A stretch of 24,679 bases of DNA from JBOFLG01 sp051657745 (GTDB lineage Bacteria > Actinomycetota > Actinomycetes > Actinomycetales > Dermatophilaceae). This document shows positions 6,967-14,929 of this stretch, in pieces. Every line of letters starts with the position of its first letter. Positions within the stretch are counted from its first letter, which is position 1. The stretch spans positions 1 to 24,679 of the forward strand of contig JBOFLG010000146.1 of assembly GCA_051657745.1 (NCBI GenBank), in the 5' to 3' direction. The notes beneath the pieces are model-generated. The model saw only the letters and a program-made list of their open reading frames with translations, was not told where the DNA came from and ran no database searches. The translations under genes and the position numbers were made by a program.

Positions 6967-9789
6967 GTGGCAGGACGCAAGCTCGTCATCGTCGAGTCCC
7001 CGGCCAAGGCCAGGACCATCGCCGGCTACCTCGGCAGCGATTGGGACGTCGAGGCCTCGGTGGGTCACATCCGCGACATCCCCACGCCCAGCGAGATGCC
7101 GACCGAGATCAAGAAGGGACCGTTCGGCAAGTTCGGGGTCGACATCGACGCCGACTTTGAGCCGTACTACGTCGTCGATGCCGACAAGCGGAAAAAGGTC
7201 TCCGAACTCAAGAAGCTCCTCAAGGGCGCCGACGAGCTCTACCTGGCCACGGATGAGGACCGCGAGGGCGAGGCCATCGCCTGGCACCTGCTCGAGACCC
7301 TCCAGCCGAAGGTCCCGGTCAAGCGGATGGTGTTCCACGAGATCACCCGCGAGGCGATCCAGCGCGCCGCGAACACCACCCGCGACGTCGATGCCCGGCT
7401 CGTCGACGCCCAGGAGACCCGCCGCATCCTCGACCGCCTGTACGGCTACGAGGTCTCGCCGGTGCTCTGGCGCAAGGTGCGGGCCGGGTTGTCCGCCGGG
7501 CGCGTGCAGTCAGTGGCGACCCGCATCGTCGTGGAGCGGGAACGCGAGCGGATGGCGTTCCGCTCCGCGTCGTATTGGGACGTCGAGGCCGACGTCACCC
7601 CCGACTCCGAGGCCAACCTGTTCACCGCCCGGCTGACCGGCGTCGATGGCTCCCGGGTTGCCACCGGCCGGGACTTCGCGGATGACGGCACGCTCACCTC
7701 CGCGAAAGCCGTGCAGCTCGACGAGGTGCGGGCCACCGGTATCGCCGCGGAGCTGCGCACGGCATCCGTGACGGTGCGGGAGGTCAGCGAGAAGCCGTAC
7801 ACCCGCCGTCCGAGCGCGCCGTTCACGACGAGCACGCTGCAGCAGGAAGCGTCGCGCAAACTACGGCTGAACAGCCGCAACGCGATGCGGGTCGCGCAAC
7901 GGCTGTACGAGAACGGCTACATCACCTATATGCGGACCGACAGCACCACGCTCTCGGATGCCGCGCTCAGCGCCGCCCGGGGTCAGGCCCGCGACCTGTA
8001 TGGCGCCGACTATGTGCCGGACACCCCGCGCCGGTACGAGAAGAAGGTCAAGAACGCCCAGGAGGCGCACGAGGCGATCCGCCCGTCCGGTGACCGGTTC
8101 CGCACCCCGGCCCAGGTCGCCGGTGAGTTGCGCGGCGAGGAGTTTGCGCTGTACGAACTGATCTGGAAGCGCACGGTTGCCTCGCAGATGGCCGACGCCC
8201 GCGGCTCCACCGCCACGGTCCGGCTCGGCGCCGCTCTTCCCGAGCGAGCCCCGGCCCGTGATGTCGAGTTGTCGGCGAGCGGCACCGTCATTACCTTCCG
8301 CGGTTTCCTTGCCGCCTACGAGGAAGGCCGCGACGAGCGCCGGGCGTCCCGTGGGAAGGACGAGGCCGAGCAGGAGCGACGCCTGCCGCGGCTCGGCACC
8401 GGCGCCGCGCTCACCGTCATCCGCACCGAACCGCTCGGGCATGAAACCTCGCCGCCACCGCGGTACACCGAGGCCACTCTGGTAAAAGCCATGGAGGAGA
8501 AAGGGATCGGGCGCCCCTCGACCTATGCGTCGACCATCGGCACGATCCAGGACCGCGGGTACGTCTCGCACCGCGGGTCGGCGCTGGTGCCGAGCTGGCT
8601 CGCGTTCGCGGTGACCCGGCTGATGGAAGTGCACTTTTCCCGCCTCGTTGACTACGACTTCACCGCCTCGATGGAGGAGGATCTCGACGCCATCGCCCGC
8701 GGGGACCAGCAGCGCGTGGTCTGGCTCAAGCGGTTCTACTTCGGCGAGGAGGCGGCCTCGGCGCAGGGGCTGCGCGCCCTGGTCGAGGACCTGGGCGACA
8801 TCGACGCCCGGGCCATCTCCACCATCGACATTGGCGACGGTGTCGTGGTGCGGGTCGGTCGCTACGGGCCCTATGTGGAGGAAGTGGTCCCGCGCGGTGT
8901 CGACCCGTCGACCGGCGAAGTGACCGACGGCGACTCGACGGATGCCGCACCGGCCGCGCCGCGGCGGGCGTCGATCGCCGACGAGACCGCGCCCGACGAG
9001 TTGACCCCGGCCCTGGCGCGTGAACTGCTCGACCGGGCCGCGGATGACGGCCGGGTCCTTGGCCGTGACCCCGCCACCGGCCATGAGGTGGTGGCCAAGG
9101 CCGGTCGCTACGGTCCCTATGTGACGGAGGTCCTCCCCGACTCGGATGACGCGCCCGCCAAGGGGAAGAGCAAGCGCCCGAAGCCGCGCACGGCATCCCT
9201 GTTCGCCGACATGGACCTGGCCACCATCGAGCTCGAGACCGCACTGCGGCTGCTGTCCCTGCCGCGAGTGGTTGGTGCCGACCCCGAGACCGGCGACGAG
9301 ATCACCGCGCAGAACGGCCGCTACGGGCCCTACCTGAAGAAGGGCACCGACTCGCGCTCGCTGACCTCCGAGCAGCAACTGTTCGACGTCACGCTCGAGG
9401 AGGCGCTGGCCATCTATGCGCAGCCGAAGCAGCGCGGTCGGGCTGCGGCCAAGCCGCCACTCGCCGAGCTTGGTGCCGACCCGGTGTCGGGCAAGCCAGT
9501 GGTGGTCAAGGAGGGCCGCTTCGGCCCGTACGTCACCGATGGCGAGACCAACGCCACGCTGCGCCGCGACGACGACCCGGAGTCGATCAGCCCGGAGCGT
9601 GGCTATGAGCTGCTTGCCGACAAGCGCGCTCGTGGCCCGGTGAAGAAGACCGCGAAGCGCGGCGCGAAGAAGGCCGCCACCAGGACGACAACGAAGAAGA
9701 CCGCAAAGAAGGCCGCGACGACGAAGGCCGCGACGACGAAGACCGCGACGACGAGCAGCGCCGCGGCAACGAAGGCCGCGACGACATAG
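6967..9789 (+). CDS. topA: DNA topoisomerase I (type IA, actinobacterial)
   Basis: Relaxes negative supercoils by single-strand passage. The protein is 940 aa. The Toprim domain starts KLVIVESPAKA (Glu10) and has the acidic triad TDEDREGEAIAWHL (Asp96, Asp98, Glu100). The catalytic tyrosine is Tyr321 in YITYMRTDS. After the core come several topo C-terminal repeats marked by GRYGPY or GRFGPY (around 8860, 9100, 9320 and 9520), then a lysine/alanine/threonine tail rich in KKTA and KAATT, encoded by degenerate ACGAAGGCCGCG repeats. No zinc-finger cysteines are seen; both traits are typical of actinobacterial TopA, where the basic tail aids processivity. The GTG at 6967 is chosen at the conserved N-terminus, with AGGTG just upstream; the longer open frame from 6790 covers non-coding repeats. 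Confidence 0.97.
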   Translation: MAGRKLVIVESPAKARTIAGYLGSDWDVEASVGHIRDIPTPSEMPTEIKKGPFGKFGVDIDADFEPYYVVDADKRKKVSELKKLLKGADELYLATDEDREGEAIAWHLLETLQPKVPVKRMVFHEITREAIQRAANTTRDVDARLVDAQETRRILDRLYGYEVSPVLWRKVRAGLSAGRVQSVATRIVVERERERMAFRSASYWDVEADVTPDSEANLFTARLTGVDGSRVATGRDFADDGTLTSAKAVQLDEVRATGIAAELRTASVTVREVSEKPYTRRPSAPFTTSTLQQEASRKLRLNSRNAMRVAQRLYENGYITYMRTDSTTLSDAALSAARGQARDLYGADYVPDTPRRYEKKVKNAQEAHEAIRPSGDRFRTPAQVAGELRGEEFALYELIWKRTVASQMADARGSTATVRLGAALPERAPARDVELSASGTVITFRGFLAAYEEGRDERRASRGKDEAEQERRLPRLGTGAALTVIRTEPLGHETSPPPRYTEATLVKAMEEKGIGRPSTYASTIGTIQDRGYVSHRGSALVPSWLAFAVTRLMEVHFSRLVDYDFTASMEEDLDAIARGDQQRVVWLKRFYFGEEAASAQGLRALVEDLGDIDARAISTIDIGDGVVVRVGRYGPYVEEVVPRGVDPSTGEVTDGDSTDAAPAAPRRASIADETAPDELTPALARELLDRAADDGRVLGRDPATGHEVVAKAGRYGPYVTEVLPDSDDAPAKGKSKRPKPRTASLFADMDLATIELETALRLLSLPRVVGADPETGDEITAQNGRYGPYLKKGTDSRSLTSEQQLFDVTLEEALAIYAQPKQRGRAAAKPPLAELGADPVSGKPVVVKEGRFGPYVTDGETNATLRRDDDPESISPERGYELLADKRARGPVKKTAKRGAKKAATRTTTKKTAKKAATTKAATTKTATTSSAAATKAATT

Positions 9790-9798
9790 GTTTGTCAC

Positions 9799-10248
9799 GT
9801 GGCCCTGAATCCGCAGACGCTGCCCAGCCTGACGGCTGCCGAGTTCGTGGCCGCAGTGTCAAGCGCGTCCCCGCGAGAGTTGCGTGCCGACTTCGCTGGG
9901 GCGCATCGAGAGGCGTTGCTCGACCTGGTGTTCGGGCGCTTCCCGGCGCAGTTCCGGCCGGAGCGGGCCGGTAGCCGCAGCGCTCGGATCGATTTCCGGA
10001 TCACCGGCGGCCCGGACGATTCCAGCGACACCTATGCCGTCGTGGTGGTCAACGGCGCCTGCACCATCGATAAGCATCCCGCCGCTAAGCCGGACCTGTC
10101 GCTGACCCTCGGGCCGGCCGAGTTCCTCGGTCTGATCGTCGGCACGGCAAACCCGGTGATGCTGTTCCTGACCGGCAAGGTCACGGCAGGCGGGGACCTC
10201 GCTCTGGCCAGGGTGCTGCGGCACTGGTTCGCCACGCCCAGCGGCTGA
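9799..10248 (+). CDS. SCP2 sterol-binding-domain-like protein
   Basis: Protein of 149 aa beginning MALNPQTLPSLTAAEFVAAV. Residues about 45-145 resemble the SCP2 lipid-binding fold: RIDFRITGG, YAVVVVNGACTIDKHPAAKPDLSLTLGPAEFL, then GLIVGTANPVMLFLTGKVTAGGDLALA. The last block, with its GKVxxxGDLALA ending, is diagnostic of the family. It probably binds a hydrophobic ligand; the specific role is unknown. The GTG start is 9 nt after the topA stop codon, so the two are likely co-transcribed. No signal peptide or membrane segment is seen. Confidence 0.75.
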   Translation: MALNPQTLPSLTAAEFVAAVSSASPRELRADFAGAHREALLDLVFGRFPAQFRPERAGSRSARIDFRITGGPDDSSDTYAVVVVNGACTIDKHPAAKPDLSLTLGPAEFLGLIVGTANPVMLFLTGKVTAGGDLALARVLRHWFATPSG

Positions 10249-10262
10249 CCCACACCCCCAGC

Positions 10263-10339
10263 CTGGGTTTTTCCGCCCCATCCGGAAAACGTCGGGTTCG
10301 CACGGGAAGACAACCCTGGCGAACCGGGGGCTTCCCCGG
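10263..10339. repeat. hairpin cluster / diverged dispersed repeat after the SCP2 gene
   Basis: The region holds a run of five T after GCCTGGG (10261-10272), a segment TTCCGCCCCATCCGGAAAAC resembling the left arm at 22912-22931, an inverted repeat GGTTCGC (10295-10301) with GCGAACC (10319-10325), and CCGGGG-GCTT-CCCCGG (10324-10339). Together they probably terminate topA-SCP2. The link to the dispersed repeat family is tentative. Confidence 0.4.
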
Positions 10340-10374
10340 CCCAGCAGGCGGGGCGCGCGCCGCGCGTGCTCGAT

Positions 10375-10450
10375 GTGGCGTTGACCCTCACGCGGCGTTG
10401 GCCCACCGTGGCGTTGACCCTCACGCGGCGTGAGGCGCCACAGTGGTGAC
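10375..10450 (+). promoter_or_regulatory. duplicated promoter/operator of the TipA-type gene
   Basis: A 24-bp sequence containing TTGACCCTCACGCGGCGT occurs twice (from 10375 and from 10408, period 33). The downstream copy has TTGACC (10414-10419) overlapping a perfect 17-bp palindrome CCTCACGCGGCGTGAGG (10419-10435). Nineteen bases after TTGACC comes CACAGT (10439-10444), a poor -10 box, which would start RNA at the ATG at 10451. A long 19-bp spacer with a palindrome inside is the hallmark of MerR-activated promoters. The upstream copy keeps only half of the palindrome. Confidence 0.65.
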
Positions 10451-11281
10451 ATGACCGCGACGAGCACCCACACTGCACCTCCGGGGGGCTCCGCCCCCCG
10501 GACTCCCCCCACAATGGCGCGGGTGAAGCTGACCGTCGGGCAGGTCGCCGAGACGTACGGCGTCACGGTGCGCACGCTGCACCACTACGACGCCGTCGGT
10601 CTTGTCGTCCCGAGCGCCCGCACCCATGCGGGGTACCGCCTCTATACCGAGGCCGACCTCGCCCGGCTCGCTTCCGTCGTCACGTACCGCCGGCTCGGCC
10701 TGCCTCTCCCCGAGGTGCGCGCCCTGCTGGGTGGTGATGGGACGCCGGAGGAGCACCTGCGCCGTCAGCGCGCCACGGTCGTGTCCCGGCTCGGCGAGCT
10801 CACCGAGCTCGTTGCGGCCATCGATCACGCACTGGAGGCAGTAATGGAACAGCGACCCGCCACGACCACCGAGCTGAAGAAGCTGTTCGGCGACGGCTTC
10901 GGCGAGGAGTACGCGGCCGACGCCGAGCAACGCTGGGGCGACACCGACGCCTGGCGCCAGTCCACGGCCCGCACGAAGGGCTACACGACGGCCGACTGGG
11001 CCACGATCAGGGCCGAGGCGGATAACGTGAACGCCGCGCTCGTCGCCGCGCTTGTCGCGGGCGAGCCGGCCACGTCGGAGCGTGCCATGGATGCCGCCGA
11101 GGCCCACCGCGCCCACATCGGGCGCTGGTTCTACGACCTCGACCACGCGTTCCACCGGACTCTCGCCGACATGTACGTCTCCGACCCGCGGTTCGAGAAG
11201 ACCTACGAGGACCTCGCACCGGGTCTGGCGCAGTACGTGCACGATGCGGTGCACGCCAACGCGAACCGTCATCTCGGATGA
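10451..11281 (+). CDS. tipA: TipA-type MerR-family multidrug-responsive transcription regulator
   Basis: Predicted transcription activator of 276 aa. The MerR helix-turn-helix is KLTVGQVAETYGVTVRTLHHYDAVGLV (about 27-53), followed by the wing ARTHAGYRLY and a coiled-coil dimerisation helix (to about 125). The C-terminal TipAS domain (about 132-276) includes WGDTDAWRQS, GEPATSERAMDAAEAHR and DMYVSDPRFEKTY. Streptomyces TipAL is 253 aa; here a leader of 21 residues, containing the hairpin CCGGGGGG-CTCCG-CCCCCCGG (10481-10501), precedes MARVKLTVG (10514). The ATG at 10451 fits a leaderless transcript; 10514 lacks a Shine-Dalgarno sequence. The known thiostrepton-reactive cysteines of TipAS (in YDCGYEMHTCLG, from memory) are absent: the region reads YDLDHAFHRTLA. 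The ligand is therefore probably different or bound non-covalently. It likely activates its own promoter. Confidence 0.9.
   Translation: MTATSTHTAPPGGSAPRTPPTMARVKLTVGQVAETYGVTVRTLHHYDAVGLVVPSARTHAGYRLYTEADLARLASVVTYRRLGLPLPEVRALLGGDGTPEEHLRRQRATVVSRLGELTELVAAIDHALEAVMEQRPATTTELKKLFGDGFGEEYAADAEQRWGDTDAWRQSTARTKGYTTADWATIRAEADNVNAALVAALVAGEPATSERAMDAAEAHRAHIGRWFYDLDHAFHRTLADMYVSDPRFEKTYEDLAPGLAQYVHDAVHANANRHLG
10834..10846 (+). promoter_or_regulatory. internal ribosome-binding site and start for a TipAS-like product
   Basis: GGAGG (10834-10838), a 5-nt spacer and ATG (10844-10846) lie in frame inside the tipA gene. Translation from here gives a 145-aa protein MEQRPATTTELKKLFGDGF..., almost the same length as Streptomyces TipAS (144 aa), which arises from an in-frame internal start. 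This suggests a separate ligand-sequestering protein. Confidence 0.6.
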
Positions 11282-11329
11282 CGCACGGGCCCGTTCCGAG
11301 GTGGCCGGACTGGTTCACGTCAGCGTGGC

Positions 11330-11481
11330 GTCGCCGCGAAGAAGACCGCGCGCCGCCGGTTCCGCCCCACCCACCTGACGGCGCCGCGAAGAAGACCCCG
11401 CGCCGCCGGTTCCGCCCCCACCCACCTGACGGCGCCGCGAAGAAGACCGCGCGCGCCGGTTCCGCCCTCACCCACCTGACG
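11330..11481 (+). repeat. three tandem 51-bp repeats downstream of tipA
   Basis: Units start near 11330, 11381 and 11432 and share CGCCGCGAAGAAGACC, then GCCGGTTCCGCCC and CACCCACCTGACG. The next unit boundary at 11481 passes into the left arm of the large hairpin. Units differ at a few bases. It reads open in one frame, but nothing supports a protein. Confidence 0.75.
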
Positions 11482-11528
11482 GCGCCGCCTCGGGGCCTGA
11501 GACTGTGCTCGTACCCCGAGGCGGCGCC
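11481..11528. terminator. large hairpin, probable bidirectional terminator
   Basis: GGCGCCGCCTCGGGG (11481-11495) and CCCCGAGGCGGCGCC (11514-11528) are perfect 15-bp reverse complements around an 18-nt loop. It sits between the converging tipA and polysaccharide lyase genes, so it can stop transcription from both sides. No U tract. Confidence 0.7.
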
Positions 11529-11561
11529 TGGTCATCGATCAGTGTGGTGAATGCCGACGGA

Positions 11562-12911
11562 TCACGGCTCCCGCAGTGCGGGCTTGGAGCATTCGGACCG
11601 GGCGCCGACCCCGACTTGGAGTGCCCGGCATTCAGCGTCGGTCAGGCTTTGCCATGCCTCGGCCGAGATCACCCCGCGGGTGGTGGCCGGGGTCGTGGTG
11701 GTGGCCGCGGTCGGGGTTGGGGTCGGAGTTGGGATGGTCTCGGGTGCGACCGGGGCCACGCCGGCGCTGGTGGAGGTCGCACCGGCTACACCGGTGAACG
11801 GTGTTTCGCTCACCTGGATGTCGTCGAATGAGGCGCGCACGTCTCGGCTGGGCCACCAGATGTTGGTCGGCAGGTTTCCTGCGCCGCTGGACCCGCCGTG
11901 GAACGTGCTGAAGTACACCGAGTTGAGGTTGGCGTCCGGCGAACTGCGGAAGTTCACGTCCCGATAGTCGCCGGCCAGTGTGCCGTCCAACCAGCCCTGC
12001 CAGATGCCGTCGGCTTGGCCGGGTGTGTTCAGCTTCATTCGGAATTCGATGGTGTGCCAGGTGCCGCGAGTGACCTGGGCGTGGCCGGCGCCGGGCACGT
12101 TGTTCCACAGCAGGCGTTCCCGCGGGTCGCTGTCGGTGTGCAGGTAGAACTCGAGTTTTCCTTCGGCGCGCCACATCAGACGGGCAGACACCAGGTTGTT
12201 GTCGCTGGGGAACCCGGCCGCGTCGTTGGCGGTCAGGCCGGGCAATTTCCCGCCGTTCGCCCAGTCGAAGTCTTCGTCGAACCGCACGCGGTATCTCAGG
12301 TAGAGCTCGTCGTGGGCCGTCCCGGAGACCGTCTTGGTCTTCCGGTCGTACGCCTTCGCCCCGAGGATCGGCATCTCGAACTGGGCACCGCTATGGCTCG
12401 AGGTGTTGCCGCCCTTGGGGTAGAGCACGCGCAGTGCCTGGCCCTGGGCGCCGGGGACGTTCTCGAAGGACCAGCGCACGGTGCTACTTGCGCCGTTGAA
12501 TTGCCCGGCAGCTTCGCGGCCCTGCCGGTCGGACAGTCGGGTGCCCGACAGGGTGTTGGTGGCTGGTTCAGCTCCGTTGCCGAAACCGCTGATTGTCGAT
12601 GCCGTCGGGCAGAACAGGCGGGCGATATCGTTCTTGGCAGCCAGGGCGGGCGTGCCAGCAGGGAACGCCTCGAAGTCCTGGGAGAGCAGCAATCCCGCGG
12701 GCGGCGGGGCGCAGGTCGCCGGCTCGGCGGCGTGCGCGGTGGCGCCCAGGGGGGCGGCGATGGAGGCTGCCGCTGCGACAGCGAAGAGGGGCGTCATCCA
12801 TCCGCGCCTGCCATGATGACGGGTCTGGCATAGGCCGACTTCGTCATGGTGCGGGCCGGGCTCCGACCGTCGTTCTGCAGACCGGGCACCAATCCGTCGG
12901 ATACTTAACAT
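11562..12911 (-). CDS. secreted PL14-like polysaccharide lyase
   Basis: Predicted exported enzyme of 449 aa. The N-terminus has a long charged stretch, then the hydrophobic segment MTPLFAVAAAASIAAPLG and a signal-peptidase site AHA|AEP (after residue 61). The catalytic domain (about 80-375) has LYLRYRVRFDEDFDWANGGKLPGL, SARLMWRAEGKLEFYLH and YFSTFHGGS, the pattern of polysaccharide lyase family 14 (alginate/glucuronan lyase-like jelly roll). A Pro/Thr linker (about 380-400) leads to a C-terminal tail with two cysteines. The start at 12911 is chosen over the much longer open frame to 13772, which runs over tmk; a TAGCCT box lies 7 nt before it, suggesting a leaderless mRNA. No polysaccharide-utilisation neighbours are present. 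The substrate is unproven. Confidence 0.7.
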   Translation of the reverse strand: MLSIRRIGARSAERRSEPGPHHDEVGLCQTRHHGRRGWMTPLFAVAAAASIAAPLGATAHAAEPATCAPPPAGLLLSQDFEAFPAGTPALAAKNDIARLFCPTASTISGFGNGAEPATNTLSGTRLSDRQGREAAGQFNGASSTVRWSFENVPGAQGQALRVLYPKGGNTSSHSGAQFEMPILGAKAYDRKTKTVSGTAHDELYLRYRVRFDEDFDWANGGKLPGLTANDAAGFPSDNNLVSARLMWRAEGKLEFYLHTDSDPRERLLWNNVPGAGHAQVTRGTWHTIEFRMKLNTPGQADGIWQGWLDGTLAGDYRDVNFRSSPDANLNSVYFSTFHGGSSGAGNLPTNIWWPSRDVRASFDDIQVSETPFTGVAGATSTSAGVAPVAPETIPTPTPTPTAATTTTPATTRGVISAEAWQSLTDAECRALQVGVGARSECSKPALREP

Positions 12912-12918
12912 ATTGTCC

Positions 12919-12924
12919 AGGCTA
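12919..12924 (-). promoter_or_regulatory. -10 box of the polysaccharide lyase gene
   Basis: TAGCCT on the minus strand ends 7 nt before the ATG at 12911. No Shine-Dalgarno is present, so a leaderless transcript is likely. The rest of the gap to tmk (12925-13142) shows no gene. Confidence 0.35.
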
Positions 12925-13142
12925 CCGCCGTACGCGGTGTACCGAAGTCGTGCCAGCACGTCCCTTTGGCCGGGTGTATGGCGAACCCACGGTCGCGGTT
13001 CGCGCCGCGACGTCGGCCGGCGAGGGGGCGAGTTCTGGTCGCGGAGCGTCATCCGGTAGCCGTCGGGTGTGATCCTTCGGCGGACGCTGGGTGACGCAGA
13101 GCGCCCTGACCGGGGTACCGAAGGCCCCTGTCTCCGGCGGGC

Positions 13143-13148
13143 TACAGT
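13143..13148 (+). promoter_or_regulatory. -10 box of tmk-holB (leaderless start)
   Basis: TACAGT ends 6 nt before the ATG at 13155, and there is no Shine-Dalgarno sequence. Transcription should start at or near the first codon. No -35 is recognised. Confidence 0.4.
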
Positions 13149-13154
13149 CGGCGG

Positions 13155-13778
13155 ATGAGCACGCTGGCGGGGTACTTCATCGCGTTCGAGGGTGGCGACG
13201 GTGCGGGCAAGTCCACCCAGGTGGCGCTGCTCGCCGAGGCACTGCGGGCCCGGGGGCGGGTCGTCACAGTCACCCGCCAGCCGGGCGGCACCGAACTCGG
13301 CCGCGCGGTCCGCGAGTTGGTGCTGCATGGCGGGCATGTCTCCGCCCGAGCCGAGGCGATGCTTTTCGCCGCTGACAAGGCTCAGCACGTCGACGAGGTG
13401 GTGCGCCCGGCGCTGGCTCGCGGCGAGGTGGTGGTCACCGACCGGTACACCGACTCCGCAGTGGCCTACCAGGGCGCTGGCCGCGACCTCGGGGCCGACG
13501 AGGTGCACGATCTGCAGATGTGGGCGGTCGGAGCGCTGGTTCCCGACCTCACCGTCGTCGTCGACGTCTCTGCCGAGGAGGGCCGCCGGCGCCGCGGCGG
13601 GACCCACGACCGCCTCGAGGCGGAAGCCGACAGTTTCCATACCGCCATCCGGCAGCACTTCCTCGCGGTCGCGCGGCGCCACCCCGAGCGCTTCCTGGTG
13701 GTGGACGGCACCGAGCCGCCCCAGCGCCTGCACGCGCTCGTGCTCGCCCGGCTGGAGTCGGCCGGGGTGCACCAGTGA
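13155..13778 (+). CDS. tmk: thymidylate kinase
   Basis: Phosphorylates dTMP to dTDP with ATP in the dTTP pathway; cytoplasmic. The protein is 207 aa, normal for the family. The P-loop FEGGDGAGKST lies at 11-21 and the dTMP-binding RQPGGTELG follows. DRYTDSAVAYQGAGR is the conserved DR(Y/F) block, and RRRRGGTHDRLE corresponds to the lid region. The ATG at 13155 lies 6 nt after a TACAGT box. The stop overlaps the GTG of holB as GTGA, so the two are translated coupled; tmk-holB is a common actinobacterial pair. Confidence 0.96.
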   Translation: MSTLAGYFIAFEGGDGAGKSTQVALLAEALRARGRVVTVTRQPGGTELGRAVRELVLHGGHVSARAEAMLFAADKAQHVDEVVRPALARGEVVVTDRYTDSAVAYQGAGRDLGADEVHDLQMWAVGALVPDLTVVVDVSAEEGRRRRGGTHDRLEAEADSFHTAIRQHFLAVARRHPERFLVVDGTEPPQRLHALVLARLESAGVHQ

Positions 13779-14929
13779 GCGTGTGGCGAGACCTGGTCGG
13801 TCAGGAGCAGACCGTCACCACCCTCCAGCGGGCCGTCACCGAGCCGGCCGCGATGACGCATGCCTGGTTGTTCACGGGGCCACCAGGCTCCGGCCGCTCG
13901 GTCGCGGCGCGCGCCTTTGCGGCGGCCCTGCAGTGTTCCGCCGGCGGGTGCGGCGACTGCCGTGAATGCCGCACCGCCATCGAGGGCAGCCATGCCGACG
14001 TCGAGGTGGTCGCCACCGAGGGCCTGTCGATCAAGGTCGCCCAGATCCGTGAGCTGGTTGAGCTCGCCGCGCTCCGGCCCTCCGTGGGTCGGTGGCGAGT
14101 CATCCTCATCGAGGATGCCGACCGGCTGACCGCGTACTCCGACGCGCCGGCCAACGCGCTGCTGAAGGCGCTCGAGGAGCCGACACCGCGCACCGTGTGG
14201 ATGCTGTGCGCGCCGTCGCTCGAGGATGTCGTGATCACGCTGCGATCACGGTCGCGCCACGTGCGGCTGCGGACTCCCCCGGTGTCGGCGGTCGCCGACC
14301 TGCTGGTCCGCCGCGACGGCATCGAACCCGGGTTGGCGGTGTCGGCAGCCCGGGCGGCGCAGTCCCACATCGGGATGGCCCGCCGGCTGGCCCGCGACGA
14401 ACGAGCCCGGGCCCGGCGCAGTGACGTCCTGGCGATCGCCACCCGGGTGGTCGGCGTGGGGGAGGCGATGACCGCCGCGGCTGACCTGGTCGCTATCGCC
14501 ACTGAGGAGTCTCGGGCCGCGGCCGGCGAGCGGGACGCCGCCGAGCGGGCTCGGCTGCTCGAGCTGCTCGGCGCCGACCCGTCGGCGCGGACCCACCCGC
14601 CGGCGGTGCGGGCTCAGGTCACCGCACTCGAGAAGGAGCAGAAGGCACGCGCCACCCGGCTGGTCCGCGACGTCATCGACCGTGCGCTCGTCGACCTGCT
14701 GTCCGTCTACCGCGACGCGCTGGTGGTGGCGACTGCCGCAGGCTCGGCTCTGGTCAACGAGGACTCCCGGGCGGTGGTCGATCGGGTCGCGGACGCCCTC
14801 GATCCAGTGGGCCTGCTGCGTGCCATCGAGGCCGTCGGCACGGCCCGCACACGGATTGGCGCGAACGTCGCGCCGCTTCTCGCGCTGGAGGCGATGGCCC
14901 TCGAGATGCGGCTACCGCAGGCCGGATGA
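13775..14929 (+). CDS. holB: DNA polymerase III subunit delta'
   Basis: Clamp-loader subunit of the replicative polymerase, 384 aa. The AAA+ domain starts VWRDLVGQEQTV, with the modified P-loop GPPGSGRS (35-42), where Arg replaces the usual Lys; delta' subunits often do not bind ATP. The zinc module uses Cys54, Cys59, Cys62 and Cys65 (CSAGGCGDCREC). Later come VILIEDADRLT and ANALLKALEEPTPRTVWML, then SRSRHVRL in the sensor-1/SRC region. The C-terminal collar domain is helical. The start is the GTG overlapping the tmk stop. The stop codon lies inside a GGATGACGG that forms one arm of a hairpin (14923-14986). Confidence 0.95.
   Translation: MSVWRDLVGQEQTVTTLQRAVTEPAAMTHAWLFTGPPGSGRSVAARAFAAALQCSAGGCGDCRECRTAIEGSHADVEVVATEGLSIKVAQIRELVELAALRPSVGRWRVILIEDADRLTAYSDAPANALLKALEEPTPRTVWMLCAPSLEDVVITLRSRSRHVRLRTPPVSAVADLLVRRDGIEPGLAVSAARAAQSHIGMARRLARDERARARRSDVLAIATRVVGVGEAMTAAADLVAIATEESRAAAGERDAAERARLLELLGADPSARTHPPAVRAQVTALEKEQKARATRLVRDVIDRALVDLLSVYRDALVVATAAGSALVNEDSRAVVDRVADALDPVGLLRAIEAVGTARTRIGANVAPLLALEAMALEMRLPQAG

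Noticed and set aside
5929..7338. 469-codon minus-strand open frame over the permease and topA
   Set aside because: Composition is low-complexity, and it overlaps two well-supported genes and a repeat region.
7861..9798. 645-codon open frame on the minus strand opposite topA
   Set aside because: It is a GC-rich shadow of topA; the protein is Gly/Arg-rich without any domain, while the plus strand encodes an unmistakable topoisomerase.
11330..11481. Possible CRISPR array
   Set aside because: The 51-bp units follow each other directly without unique spacers, and no cas gene is present; it is a simple tandem repeat.
11278..11550. 90-codon open frame over the 51-bp repeats
   Set aside because: Repetitive basic peptide with no start signal, running into the terminator hairpin.
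12912..13772. N-terminal extension of the polysaccharide lyase frame across tmk
   Set aside because: It is antisense to tmk, and the signal peptide and -10 box place the lyase start at 12911.
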